From the NCBI GenBank assembly GCA_020630595.1, contig JAHDBC010000006.1, positions 3,280 to 46,533 of the forward strand: a stretch of 43,254 nt of DNA, read 5' to 3'. How positions within the stretch are numbered: the first letter of the stretch is position 1; each line of letters starts with the position of its first letter. The position numbers and the translations under genes are program-made. Below are positions 1 to 8,311 of the stretch, in pieces. The notes under the pieces were generated by a model. It was not told the origin of the DNA. It ran no database searches and saw only the letters and a list, made by a program, of their open reading frames with translations. This stretch comes from Planktomarina sp. GTDB lineage: Bacteria > Pseudomonadota > Alphaproteobacteria > Rhodobacterales > Rhodobacteraceae.

Positions 1-155
1 CGCAAATTGTCGTGGGTTATAGATAGAACGCGGGGGGTTGCAACCGGATTGCACCGGATTTTCGCATTTCGTCACTGGACGATTGGAACCGCCGCGCCAC
101 GTTCGGGTTACTAGGTTAGGTCCGCCGCCTGCAACATCGATATTGGAGCCACGCC
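1..155. other. Leading intergenic stretch, no gene seen
   Basis: No convincing coding frame lies here. An 8-bp direct repeat, ACCGGATT, occurs twice about 10 bp apart near positions 42-60. A ribosome-binding-like TTGGAG sits just before the ATG at 156. No promoter can be called with confidence. Confidence 0.4.
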
Positions 156-836
156 ATGACCCCATCCGCCATCTTTTTCGGTGCCATCGGAACGATGATC
201 GAAACATCAGACCTGCAACGGCAAGCCTTTAACAACGCGTTTGCGGGGGCCGGGTTAAGCTGGCACTGGACGATGGATGATTATATCCGGCTGTTGGAAC
301 GCCCCGGCGGGCACCGCCGGATCAAGGAATTTGCCGAACAGCGCGGCGAAGCGGTCGATGTGGATGCGATTTACGCTGACAAGCAAAAGCAATTCGCAAT
401 TCTGGTGCAATCTGCGCCCCTGTCCCCCCGCCCCGGCGTGGCAGAGGTTTTGGCCGATGCCCGTGCCCAAGGGATCAAAACGGCGTTTGTCACCACAACC
501 ACACAGGCACAGGTCGATCTGGTCTTGAACGCCGTGCGCCCAGTTGTGCCGGATGATGCGTTTGATCTGATCACGACGGGTGCCGATGTCACGCGCAGCA
601 AACCCGCACCGGATATTTATGAACATGCGTTGAACCGGCTGGGCGTCGATGCACAACATTGCATCGCAATCGAAGACACACCCGAAAGCGCGCAGGCGGC
701 GATGGCCGCCGGTGTTGCGACCTTTGCAACACCCGGGCGGGTGGCGCAGGGGCGCAGGTTCCCCGATGGGGTGGTTGAACTGGATCGGCTGAATCTGCAG
801 GCGCTGGTCGTGCCCCATGTGACAGCGGCGCAATAG
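156..836 (+). CDS. HAD-like (CbbY/phosphoglucomutase-type) protein lacking the catalytic aspartates
   Basis: A 226-aa protein with the layout of a subfamily IA haloacid-dehalogenase phosphatase: N-terminal core strand, helical cap (about residues 18-80), then a Rossmann-like core. Motif II (AFVTTTT), the motif III lysine (SKPAPDIYEHAL) and motif IV (IAIEDTPES) are all present. Motif I, normally FDxDGT, reads FFGAIGT: both the nucleophile Asp (position 9) and the acid/base Asp (position 11) are gone. In known HAD enzymes this would abolish phosphoryl transfer, so a binding or regulatory role is likely. That is an inference. GGAG precedes the ATG at a good distance. The gene lies 125 bp upstream of aspS on the same strand. 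Confidence 0.85.
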   Translation: MTPSAIFFGAIGTMIETSDLQRQAFNNAFAGAGLSWHWTMDDYIRLLERPGGHRRIKEFAEQRGEAVDVDAIYADKQKQFAILVQSAPLSPRPGVAEVLADARAQGIKTAFVTTTTQAQVDLVLNAVRPVVPDDAFDLITTGADVTRSKPAPDIYEHALNRLGVDAQHCIAIEDTPESAQAAMAAGVATFATPGRVAQGRRFPDGVVELDRLNLQALVVPHVTAAQ

Positions 837-961
837 CGCACGGGTTCGCAGGCACCGCACCCATTGTGTTTTTTGGCGTGGATGGGGGCGTGGGGCCTGC
901 CTTGGCTTGACTTTGGATCGGCTTCGGGGTCAACGGGGCGGGCTGTTGAAGGAGCCGCCCC

Positions 962-2746
962 ATGCATGTTTATCGTAGCCACACCTGTGCTGATCTGACC
1001 GCCGCAAATGTGGGTGATACCGTGCGCCTGTCGGGCTGGGTGCATCGGCGGCGCGACCATGGCGGCGTGATCTTTATCGACCTGCGCGATCATTATGGCA
1101 TCACACAGGTTTTGTGCGACCCCGACAGCCCGGTTTTCGCGGCTGTGGAAAAGGTGCGGTCGGAATGGTGCATCCGTATTGATGGCACGGTCAAAGCCCG
1201 TGACCCTGAATTGGTGAACCCGAAACTGCCCACCGGCGAGGTAGAGGTGTTCATCCGCGACATGGAAGTTCTGGGTGACGCGCCCGAACTGCCCCTGATG
1301 GTTTTTGGCGATCAGGAATACCCCGAAGAAACGCGCCTGAAATACCGTTATCTGGACCTGCGCCGGGAAACGATGCAGCGCAACATGACCATGCGGTCCG
1401 ATGTTGTGGCGTCGATCCGCAAGCGCATGTGGGACAAGGGGTTCAAGGAATTTCAGACACCGATCATAACCGCAAGTTCGCCCGAAGGCGCGCGTGATTT
1501 TCTGGTGCCATCGCGCCTGCATCCGGGCAAATTCTATGCGCTGCCGCAGGCCCCACAACAGTTCAAGCAGCTGATCATGGTGTCGGGGTTTGACAAATAT
1601 TTCCAGATTGCGCCGTGTTTCCGCGATGAAGATCCGCGGGCCGATCGCTCCCCCACGGATTTCTATCAGTTGGATATGGAAATGTCGTTCGTCACGCAGC
1701 AGGATGTGTTTGATACCATTTCCCCTGTGATTGCGGGTGTGTTCGAAGAATTCGGCGGCGGTCGCAAAGTGGACGCCCCGCAAGACTGGGCCCAGATTTC
1801 ATACCGCGATGCGGCCTTGTGGTACGGCACCGACAAGCCGGATTTGCGCAACCCGATCAAGATGCAGGTGGTATCTGATCATTTTGCCGGGTCTGGCTTT
1901 GCGATCTTTGCCAAATTGTTGGAACAAGACGGCACGGAAATCCGCGCGATCCCGGCACCGGGCGGTGGGTCGCGCAAATTCTGTGACCGCATGAACGCCT
2001 TTGCCCAGAAAGAAGGTCTGCCCGGGATGGGCTATATCTTCTGGCGCGATCAGGGCGACGGGATGGAAGCCGCAGGCCCCTTGGCCAAAAACATCGGCCC
2101 CGAACGGACAGAGGCGATCCGCCAACAGCTGGGTCTGGGCGTGGGTGATGCGGCGTTCTTTTTGGGTGGCAAGCCCGCGTCGTTCGAACGTGTCGCTGGC
2201 AAGGCCCGCGATGTGTTGGGCGACGAATTGAACCTGACCGACAAGGACCGCTTTGCCTTTGCATGGATCGTGGATTTCCCGATTTACGAAAAAGACGAAG
2301 AAACCGGCAAGATCGATTTTGAACACAACCCGTTTTCCATGCCGCAAGGGGGCATGGACGCGCTGATGGGCGATCCGCTCAAGGTTTTGGGCAATCAATA
2401 TGATCTGGCGTGCAACGGCTATGAACTGGTGTCGGGTGCGATCCGGAACCATAAACCCGAAATCATGTTCAAAGCGTTTGAAATCGCAGGTTACGGCAAG
2501 GAAGAGGTCGAAAAGCGGTTCGGCGGCATGGTCAACGCATTCCAATACGGCGCACCCCCCCATGGGGGCTGTGCGGCAGGGATCGACCGTATCGTGATGC
2601 TGTTGGCCGATCAGGACAACATCCGCGAAGTCATCATGTTCCCCATGAACCAACGCGCCGAAGATCTGATGATGAACGCGCCAAGCGATCCGATGAACGA
2701 ACAGCTGCGGGAATTGAACCTGCGGGTGATCGACCCAGACGCCTAA
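962..2746 (+). CDS. aspS: Aspartyl-tRNA synthetase
   Basis: A 594-aa class II aminoacyl-tRNA synthetase that charges tRNA-Asp (possibly also tRNA-Asn) in the cytoplasm. It has the bacterial-type layout: an N-terminal OB-fold anticodon-binding domain ([19 protein letters not shown], residues about 18-36), the class II core with motif 2 ([12 protein letters not shown]), a GAD-type insertion in the middle, and motif 3 ([19 protein letters not shown]) near the C-terminus. The length is normal for the bacterial form. AAGGAG lies about 10 nt before the ATG. A TTGACT hexamer at 907-912 could be a -35 element, but no good -10 follows. A strong terminator lies directly downstream. Confidence 0.98.
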   Translation: MHVYRSHTCADLTAANVGDTVRLSGWVHRRRDHGGVIFIDLRDHYGITQVLCDPDSPVFAAVEKVRSEWCIRIDGTVKARDPELVNPKLPTGEVEVFIRDMEVLGDAPELPLMVFGDQEYPEETRLKYRYLDLRRETMQRNMTMRSDVVASIRKRMWDKGFKEFQTPIITASSPEGARDFLVPSRLHPGKFYALPQAPQQFKQLIMVSGFDKYFQIAPCFRDEDPRADRSPTDFYQLDMEMSFVTQQDVFDTISPVIAGVFEEFGGGRKVDAPQDWAQISYRDAALWYGTDKPDLRNPIKMQVVSDHFAGSGFAIFAKLLEQDGTEIRAIPAPGGGSRKFCDRMNAFAQKEGLPGMGYIFWRDQGDGMEAAGPLAKNIGPERTEAIRQQLGLGVGDAAFFLGGKPASFERVAGKARDVLGDELNLTDKDRFAFAWIVDFPIYEKDEETGKIDFEHNPFSMPQGGMDALMGDPLKVLGNQYDLACNGYELVSGAIRNHKPEIMFKAFEIAGYGKEEVEKRFGGMVNAFQYGAPPHGGCAAGIDRIVMLLADQDNIREVIMFPMNQRAEDLMMNAPSDPMNEQLRELNLRVIDPDA

Positions 2747-2766
2747 GCCCCGCGCGATCGGCGACA

Positions 2767-2805
2767 AAAGGCCCGGTTCCATCTGCGAACCGGGCCTTTG
2801 TTGTT
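2767..2805 (+). terminator. Rho-independent terminator of aspS
   Basis: A perfect 13-bp stem, AAAGGCCCGGTTC (2767-2779) with GAACCGGGCCTTT (2787-2799), closes a 7-nt loop. It is followed by TTGTTGTTTT and starts 20 bp after the aspS stop codon. Confidence 0.92.
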
Positions 2806-2885
2806 TTCGGGCAGCGGCATGCCCAAATATTGCCCCAGGGATGCGCTAGTGTTCCGTTAAGTGTTTGTTGATACGGACCGCACCC

Positions 2886-4277
2886 ATGGCCTTTGACCCG
2901 ATCATTGCACAAACCCGCTTTGGCACCGGCTTGCGGCGCGGGGTCCGCGGTCCGCGGTCCGTGGGCGCGATCATGGACATCGCAGAGGCGGACGCGATCG
3001 CGCAAACCTTCCCGCTGCATCTGTTTGGCGGTGAAAATCAGGATTTGCAGGATCAGCGCCGCCTGACCCAGGACCACCGCCGCAACACACGCGACAAAAT
3101 CAAAACCGACGCGGCCCAGGAAACCACCCGCCAGTTGCAGGCGCTGAACCGGGATCTGCGGGTCAAACGCATCGAAAACCTGCGCAACACCGTGGCGCGG
3201 GGCGTGCACACCGACCATGGGCTGCGCGACCGGCTGGTGTGGTTCTGGGCTGATCATTTCACGGCCCAAGGCAAATCGGCCATGCATGAAACGCTGTATG
3301 GCGATTATCTGGATGTGGCGATCCGGCCCAATGTTCTGGGGCGGTTCGAAATCCTGCTGGCGGATGCGATCACCCATCCGTTGATGCTGCACTATCTGGA
3401 TCAAAGTGCGTCGGTCGGGCCAAACAGCCCGCTGGGCCAACGCCGCCCCGAACGCGGGATAAATGAAAACCTCGCGCGCGAGGTGTTGGAGCTGCACACC
3501 CTTGGCGTGGGCGGGCCCTACACACAGGCCGATGTGCAGGCCCTGTCCGGGGCTTTGACGGGTTTCACAGAACGGTTGGGCCACGGCACCACATTCGATC
3601 TGCGGCAGGCGGAACCGGGCCCCTTCACGATTCTGGGTGAACGCTATGCCGGGCCAGACCGGGCGGCAGGTGATCTGCGCCCACTGGCCCGGGCGTTGGC
3701 CCGCCACCCGGTCACGGCGCGGCATCTGTGTACGAAACTGGCGCGGCATTTCGTGGCCGATGTGCCACCCGCCGCCTTGGTCGATGATCTGACGGCTGTG
3801 TATCAGGAAACCGGTGGCCATCTGGGCCGGGTGACCCGGGCCATGCTGGACCATCCGCTGTCTTGGGACACCGAAGTGACCAATGTGAAATGGCCGCTGG
3901 AATATATTGCCAGTGGTTTGCGGGCCATGGCCTTGCCCGAACGGCTGATGCAGCGGATGAAACCGCGCCGGGTGCGCGATTTGATGGATGAACCGCTGGC
4001 CAAGATGGGCCAGCGTTGGCAGGGCGCCGCTGGCCCCGATGGCATTGCCGAAGCCGACGACCGCTGGATCACGCCGCAGGGTCTGGCCGCGCGGTTGGAA
4101 TGGGCGCTGTCTGCGCCGGATCAATTGCTGGTGCGTTTCCCGGACCCGCGTCAGGTGCTGGACGATGCATTGGGCAACACCGCGCCTGAATCGCTGCGCT
4201 TTGCGGTCGAAAGCGCGTCATTGCGGATCGAAGGCATCGCGCTGATTTTCGCCAGCCCCGCCTTTCAACGGAGGTAA
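2886..4277 (+). CDS. DUF1800 family protein
   Basis: A 463-aa protein of the DUF1800 family, whose biochemical function is unknown. Recognisable parts are the N-terminal AQTRFGTGLRRG segment, RLVWFWADHFTAQG (about residues 117-130), the conserved ENLAREVLELHTLGVGGPYTQ block and the C-terminal LRIEGIALIFASPAFQRR. I chose ATG 2886 because the protein aligns from MAFDPIIAQ; an in-frame TTG at 2865 would add seven unlikely residues. No signal peptide is visible. It is followed 3 nt later by the DUF1501 gene, and these two families are commonly found as a pair in bacteria. A 7-bp tandem repeat lies near the 5' end. Confidence 0.9.
   Translation: MAFDPIIAQTRFGTGLRRGVRGPRSVGAIMDIAEADAIAQTFPLHLFGGENQDLQDQRRLTQDHRRNTRDKIKTDAAQETTRQLQALNRDLRVKRIENLRNTVARGVHTDHGLRDRLVWFWADHFTAQGKSAMHETLYGDYLDVAIRPNVLGRFEILLADAITHPLMLHYLDQSASVGPNSPLGQRRPERGINENLAREVLELHTLGVGGPYTQADVQALSGALTGFTERLGHGTTFDLRQAEPGPFTILGERYAGPDRAAGDLRPLARALARHPVTARHLCTKLARHFVADVPPAALVDDLTAVYQETGGHLGRVTRAMLDHPLSWDTEVTNVKWPLEYIASGLRAMALPERLMQRMKPRRVRDLMDEPLAKMGQRWQGAAGPDGIAEADDRWITPQGLAARLEWALSAPDQLLVRFPDPRQVLDDALGNTAPESLRFAVESASLRIEGIALIFASPAFQRR
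2942..2962. repeat. 7-bp tandem repeat, three copies, inside the DUF1800 gene
   Basis: GGTCCGC is repeated at 2942-2948 and 2949-2955, and a third copy at 2956-2962 ends in T instead of C. It covers codons about 19-26 of the DUF1800 gene. The unit is not a multiple of three, so loss or gain of one copy would shift the reading frame. Confidence 0.9.
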
Positions 4278-4280
4278 CAG

Positions 4281-5510
4281 ATGGACCGTCGTGCATTTTT
4301 GAAAGCCTCTATCGGGTGTTCGTTGGCTGCCAGCCCGTTGGTGACCCCCGTCACCTTTGCCGCGTCTGATACGGGGGCGTTGGGCGACCATCGGCTTGTT
4401 GTGATCATCCTGCGCGGGGCGATGGATGGGCTGGATGTGGTGCAGCCCTATGGTGACCCGGCGTTGCCCGCGCTGCGTCAACGCCTGCGCTATGGCGAAG
4501 GGGCAGGGGCCACGGATCTGGATGGGTTCTTTGCGCTGCACCCCAAACTGTCGCCGCTGATGCCCCTGTGGAACGCAGGTGAATTGGGGTTTGCCCATGC
4601 GGTCTCAACGCCCTATCGCGACAAACGCAGCCATTTTGACGGCCAGGATTTGTTAGAGGCGGGCGTGAATTCCCTGAACGGGCGGCCCCGCGATGGGTGG
4701 TTGAACCGGATGCTGTCGACCATGCCCGGTGTGCAGTCGGACATGGCCTATTCCATCGGACAGGATCGGATGTACATGATGACGGGCGATGCGCCGGTCA
4801 GCGACTGGTCGCCCGATATCGGTCTGCATATGACGCCCCATGGTCAGAAACTTTTGGATCTGGTCATGCACGAAGACCCCCTGTTTCAAGAAGCCACGGC
4901 AGAGGCGATGGATATCCTTGCGTCGCTCGCGGCCCCTGCGACCCCGGTCGAAGATGACGAAGGCATGGAAATGGCGGGGATGGAAATGATGCAAATGATG
5001 GAACCCGCCGCCGAAGGATCGGTGGGGCGGGTTGCGGATTTTGCCGCGTCACGCCTGCGCGGATCCACCCGGATCGCATCGTTTTCCATCGGCGGCTGGG
5101 ACACCCATTCGAACCAACCGCGCAACATTGGCCGTGCGCTGACGCAGTTTTCTGAAACCATTGTGCGCTTGCGTCAGGGGTTGGGTGGGGTCTGGCGCAA
5201 AACGGCTGTGGTGGCGATGACCGAATTTGGCCGCACGGCGCGGGAAAATGGCACAGCGGGCACGGATCACGGCACGGGCGGCCTTGCGCTGTTTGCCGGT
5301 GGGGCCATTCGTGGCGGGCGCGTGTACGGTGATTGGCCCGGCTTGGCAGACAGCGATTTGTACCATCAACGCGATTTGATGCCGACGCGCGATGTTCGCG
5401 CCTATGCCGCATGGGCGCTGGCCGGGTTATACGGCGTGGATCGTGCGACGTTGGAAACTGTCGTCTTTCCGGGGTTGGATCTGGGTCCGAACCCGGGGTT
5501 GATTGCTTAA
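4281..5510 (+). CDS. DUF1501 family protein, Tat-exported, with Met-rich insert
   Basis: A 409-aa protein of the DUF1501 family (distantly sulfatase/alkaline-phosphatase-like; no characterised reaction). The N-terminus is a twin-arginine signal: DRRAFLK at residues 2-8, a hydrophobic stretch, then a likely cleavage near TFAA (about residue 27), so it is exported folded. Family blocks are LVVIILRGAMDGLDVV, IASFSIGGWDTHSNQ and TDHGTGGLALFAGG. An unusual methionine-rich patch lies at residues 229-240 (7 Met in 12 residues). GGAGG sits 6 nt before the ATG and overlaps the end of the DUF1800 gene, so the pair is probably translated together. The stop codon interlocks with that of the convergent response-regulator gene. 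Confidence 0.9.
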   Translation: MDRRAFLKASIGCSLAASPLVTPVTFAASDTGALGDHRLVVIILRGAMDGLDVVQPYGDPALPALRQRLRYGEGAGATDLDGFFALHPKLSPLMPLWNAGELGFAHAVSTPYRDKRSHFDGQDLLEAGVNSLNGRPRDGWLNRMLSTMPGVQSDMAYSIGQDRMYMMTGDAPVSDWSPDIGLHMTPHGQKLLDLVMHEDPLFQEATAEAMDILASLAAPATPVEDDEGMEMAGMEMMQMMEPAAEGSVGRVADFAASRLRGSTRIASFSIGGWDTHSNQPRNIGRALTQFSETIVRLRQGLGGVWRKTAVVAMTEFGRTARENGTAGTDHGTGGLALFAGGAIRGGRVYGDWPGLADSDLYHQRDLMPTRDVRAYAAWALAGLYGVDRATLETVVFPGLDLGPNPGLIA

Positions 5511-6226
5511 ATCGCGATTTTCTGGGCCAGACGGTCGATCAACACCGCAGACAATTTCGCCTTTTCGGGGGATGGCGTTCCGGCGTCTGATCGGGCGGTG
5601 GCGTAGGCGCGGGTCACGGCCTCCAGATCGGCGTCGGATGCGGTTTGGGCCACGCCCGACAGAAATGTCGCCAGATACGTGTGCGTGGCCGGTGTATCAT
5701 CGCCATCATTCAACAGGTTCAGCGCATGGGCCAAATCTTCTTGCAGGGCGACCGTGTCCGCGGCAATCGGTGCATCATTGACGCGCCGCGGTCCGTTGGG
5801 GCGGCGGGATGCCGGCAAATGGGCCAAAACGGCGGCCTGAAACTGGGCGATGGACGCGATCGGTTTTTCGATGAACCCATGGGCGCCGGCCTGTTCGGCA
5901 ATGATTTGTTGTTCGGGATCGGCTGACAGGCCCAACACAAGATCGATCCCCTGATCTGACAGCGTGGCTTCGGAAATCAGATCTGCCCCGGACCCATCGG
6001 GCAAGCTCATGTCGGTGATCATCATCGACGGGCGATAGGTGGCCAGATGGCGGCGTGCGCTTTCCAGACAATCGGCGCGTCTGATCCGCGCCCCGGACCG
6101 CAGACACATCAGGCGGATCGCTTCACACGCGGTCAGGCTGTCTTCGACCAACAGGATGGTCAGCCCCAAAAGTGGCCGCAGCGCGGTGGGCGATTGGGTC
6201 GTCAGGAATGTATCCAGATCTTCCAT
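5507..6226 (-). CDS. Orphan response regulator, receiver domain plus helical tail
   Basis: A 239-aa protein. Residues about 21-135 form a CheY-like receiver with a complete active site: acidic pair Glu28/Asp29, phospho-acceptor Asp72 (ITDMSLPDGSG), Ser101 and Lys121 (EKPI). The region from about 145 to 239 is predicted mostly helical (ALQEDLAHALNLLN and onward). I do not recognise a DNA-binding, GGDEF, EAL or HTH motif there. A 20-residue extension precedes the receiver. No histidine kinase is nearby. AAAGGA lies about 9 nt before the ATG. The gene is divergent from mce across 127 bp and convergent with the DUF1501 gene, with a 4-nt overlap. Confidence 0.85.
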   Translation of the reverse strand: MEDLDTFLTTQSPTALRPLLGLTILLVEDSLTACEAIRLMCLRSGARIRRADCLESARRHLATYRPSMMITDMSLPDGSGADLISEATLSDQGIDLVLGLSADPEQQIIAEQAGAHGFIEKPIASIAQFQAAVLAHLPASRRPNGPRRVNDAPIAADTVALQEDLAHALNLLNDGDDTPATHTYLATFLSGVAQTASDADLEAVTRAYATARSDAGTPSPEKAKLSAVLIDRLAQKIAI

Positions 6227-6353
6227 GGGTCGGGTCCTTTCAGAATCGGGTCCCCATCAGTAAGCGCCCATCACCCCTAATGCGGCGTTAACGGCACTTG
6301 CGCAGCGGCCTGATGTCGCGCAACAGGGGGCAAACAGTGGAAAGGGCAATCAA

Positions 6354-6758
6354 ATGATCGGACGTCTGAACCATGTGGCCATTGCGGTCCCGGATTTGGA
6401 AGCAGCGGCCAACCAGTACCGCAACACGCTGGGCGCGAATGTGGGACCAGCGCAGGATGAACCGGACCATGGCGTGACGGTCATTTTCATCGAACTGCCC
6501 AACACCAAGATCGAACTGTTGTACCCACTGGGCGACGGTTCCCCCATCCAAGGGTTCCTGGACAAAAACCCGTCTGGCGGCATTCACCATATGTGTTACG
6601 AAGTCGACGACATCATCGCATCGCGCGACAAGCTGAAAGCCGAAGGCGCGCGGGTCTTGGGCACGGGCGAACCGAAAATCGGCGCCCATGGCAAGCCGGT
6701 CTTGTTCCTGCATCCGAAAGATTTCAACGGCTGTCTGATTGAACTGGAACAGGTCTGA
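6354..6758 (+). CDS. mce: Methylmalonyl-CoA epimerase
   Basis: A 134-aa vicinal-oxygen-chelate protein that interconverts (R)- and (S)-methylmalonyl-CoA in the propionyl-CoA to succinyl-CoA route. Two VOC repeats are visible: RLNHVAIAVPDLEAAA (residues 4-19, His7 a metal ligand by homology) and GGIHHMCYEVDDI (75-87). The C-terminal NGCLIELEQ carries the expected metal-binding Glu (130). Length and ends match the family. GGAAAGGG precedes the ATG. The stop overlaps the start of the DUF1467 gene by one base (TGATG), so the two are coupled. prpE, which makes propionyl-CoA, is in the same window. Confidence 0.96.
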   Translation: MIGRLNHVAIAVPDLEAAANQYRNTLGANVGPAQDEPDHGVTVIFIELPNTKIELLYPLGDGSPIQGFLDKNPSGGIHHMCYEVDDIIASRDKLKAEGARVLGTGEPKIGAHGKPVLFLHPKDFNGCLIELEQV

Positions 6759-7051
6759 TGGGTGTCGTTTCCGCCATCGTCCTATATGCGGTGATCTGGT
6801 TCATGACGCTGCTGATCATCATCCCGATCCGGCTTGAAACCCAAGGCGACCGGGGCGAAGTCGTGCATGGCACCCACGCGGGCAGCCCGGAAAATCCACA
6901 GATGAAAAAGCGATTCCTGTGGACGACCGGGGTGGCCTTTGTTCTGTGGGTGATCATCGCGGGGGTCATCATTTTTGGCGATATTTCGGTCCGCGATTTT
7001 GATTTCTTCAACCGGATGGGGCCTGCCGCAACCGATGGAACTGGTGGGTAA
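6758..7051 (+). CDS. DUF1467 family small membrane protein
   Basis: A 97-aa inner-membrane protein with two hydrophobic spans (about residues 4-22 and 52-73) around a short polar loop, LETQGDRGEVVHGTHAGSPE. It matches the alphaproteobacterial DUF1467 family, which often follows mce; function unknown. The start codon shares its A with the mce stop. Its last 44 bp overlap the 3' end of the convergent EI24-type gene. The C-terminal residues after FFNRMG therefore also sit opposite the tail of that protein. Confidence 0.88.
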   Translation: MGVVSAIVLYAVIWFMTLLIIIPIRLETQGDRGEVVHGTHAGSPENPQMKKRFLWTTGVAFVLWVIIAGVIIFGDISVRDFDFFNRMGPAATDGTGG

Positions 7052-7709
7052 AGGTCGCGGCCCCCAATGTGGGGATCAGCAGGTTCACCAAGGGGATCGT
7101 CAGCGGGATCGCCATCAGCGTTCCGCCCAACCAGACCCGCATCATATGCTTTGAAAACAGGGCCTTGGCTGATCCGGTGCCGATATGGCGCTGGGCGGCC
7201 ATGATGAAATATTCCCGGCCCAAAAGGTATCCGTTGGTGGCCCAGAACGGCAGCGGGCCCAGGAACGGCACGACCAGAAACACGATCAGTGCCAAAATAT
7301 TCGCGCCCACGATAACACCCAGAAATTTCAGACTTTCCGTGATGTTGTCAGACAGCGACAGGGGCGTCGTGGGCGGAAGGCCGGGATAATGCTGTGCTTC
7401 GACGGCATCGGCGACCTCTTCCAGAAACAGGCCGGTGATGGCCGATGCGACGGGCACCATCAGGATGATGGACAACCCCATGAACAGCAACAGCCCGCCA
7501 ATGCCCAGCCCGGTGCCGATCCATGTTTCGGGCAGGCCAATCAGGCCCGCAATCCACGCCGCCGCCCCGATCTGGTTCAGGATGAACAGAAACAGCACAT
7601 AAAACGCGACCAAAAGACCAATGGTCAGACCCACGCCCTTGCCCAAAACACGCAAAAACCGCGGATCCCCGATTTGCGACAGGGCTTTCAGAAAATCAAA
7701 GACAATCAT
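7008..7709 (-). CDS. EI24/CysZ-like integral membrane protein
   Basis: A 233-aa protein of the EI24 (PF07264) type, the fold family that includes the sulfate permease CysZ. There are about four to six hydrophobic spans (roughly 22-44, 55-75, 80-100, 135-160, 195-215) and the family segment PLPFWATNGYLLGREYF. I set the start at the ATG at 7709 because it forms an ATGA overlap with the nitroreductase stop. An ATG 12 nt further upstream (7721) lacks any ribosome-binding site. Transport of a small anion is possible but not shown. Its end overlaps the DUF1467 gene by 44 bp. Confidence 0.82.
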   Translation of the reverse strand: MIVFDFLKALSQIGDPRFLRVLGKGVGLTIGLLVAFYVLFLFILNQIGAAAWIAGLIGLPETWIGTGLGIGGLLLFMGLSIILMVPVASAITGLFLEEVADAVEAQHYPGLPPTTPLSLSDNITESLKFLGVIVGANILALIVFLVVPFLGPLPFWATNGYLLGREYFIMAAQRHIGTGSAKALFSKHMMRVWLGGTLMAIPLTIPLVNLLIPTLGAATFTHQFHRLRQAPSG

Positions 7710-8266
7710 GTGCTGATCCATTGGGTTAGTGCGCCTGTGTCCGGGCGGGGGCGGTCGGGCAGTGTGCCGGGGCCTGTGCCCAGATGAACAATGCCTGCAA
7801 CCCGTTCATGGGCGGCCAGTCCCAGACCCTGTGATATGAACCCACGGTCGTGCGACGCCCAGCCTGACAGCCAATTCGCCCCCCAGCCCGACGCAAGCGC
7901 CGCGTTCAACAGCGACAGGCACACGGCCCCGGCGGAATAGGTTTGTTCGATTGCCGGAATCTTGTCGCTGGGTTTTGGGCTTTCCACCACGACAACGGCG
8001 CATCCGCTGCGGTCAAATTGCCCGGCGGCTTTGTCGGTATCGGCCCCTGCGGCGGCGGCCAGATCGCGGGCCAAAACCGCCAACCGATCCAGCGCGGGTT
8101 TTTCCAGAACGATAAACCGCCACGGTTCCAGCTTGCCGTGATCGGGGGTGCGGGCGGCAACTGTGATCAGCGCAGCAAGCGTTTCGCGGTCTGGATAGGG
8201 TGCAGTCAGGATTTTGGCGGGGCGGGACCTGCGGGTGCGCAGGAACGTCAAAGCATCAGTCGTCAT
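7706..8266 (-). CDS. YdjA-like nitroreductase family protein
   Basis: A 186-aa FMN-dependent NAD(P)H oxidoreductase of the small YdjA/nitroreductase type, probably a cytoplasmic homodimer. FMN-phosphate-binding RTRRSRPAK lies near the start (about residues 11-19), then RTPDHGKLEPWRFIVLE (about 38-54) and the central AGAVCLSLLNAALASGWGA helix. The physiological substrate is unknown. The stop overlaps the following EI24-type start (ATGA), and 45 bp separate it from the HDAC-like gene upstream. No good ribosome-binding site is visible before the ATG, so its start is less certain. Confidence 0.9.
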   Translation of the reverse strand: MTTDALTFLRTRRSRPAKILTAPYPDRETLAALITVAARTPDHGKLEPWRFIVLEKPALDRLAVLARDLAAAAGADTDKAAGQFDRSGCAVVVVESPKPSDKIPAIEQTYSAGAVCLSLLNAALASGWGANWLSGWASHDRGFISQGLGLAAHERVAGIVHLGTGPGTLPDRPRPDTGALTQWIST

Positions 8267-8311
8267 GGCACAGATGTGGGGCAGGGACCGCCACCGCGCA
8301 AGCCCCCCAGA

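Noticed and set aside
38-232. 64-codon frame overlapping the start of the HAD gene
   Set aside because: Out of frame with the HAD gene, no RBS, no recognisable protein.
617-1783. Long minus-strand open frame across the HAD gene and aspS
   Set aside because: Antisense to two well supported genes; composition is typical of shadows in G+C-rich DNA.
2634-4124. Minus-strand 496-codon open frame opposite the DUF1800 gene
   Set aside because: It runs through the aspS terminator and the gene start, has no RBS and no recognisable domain.
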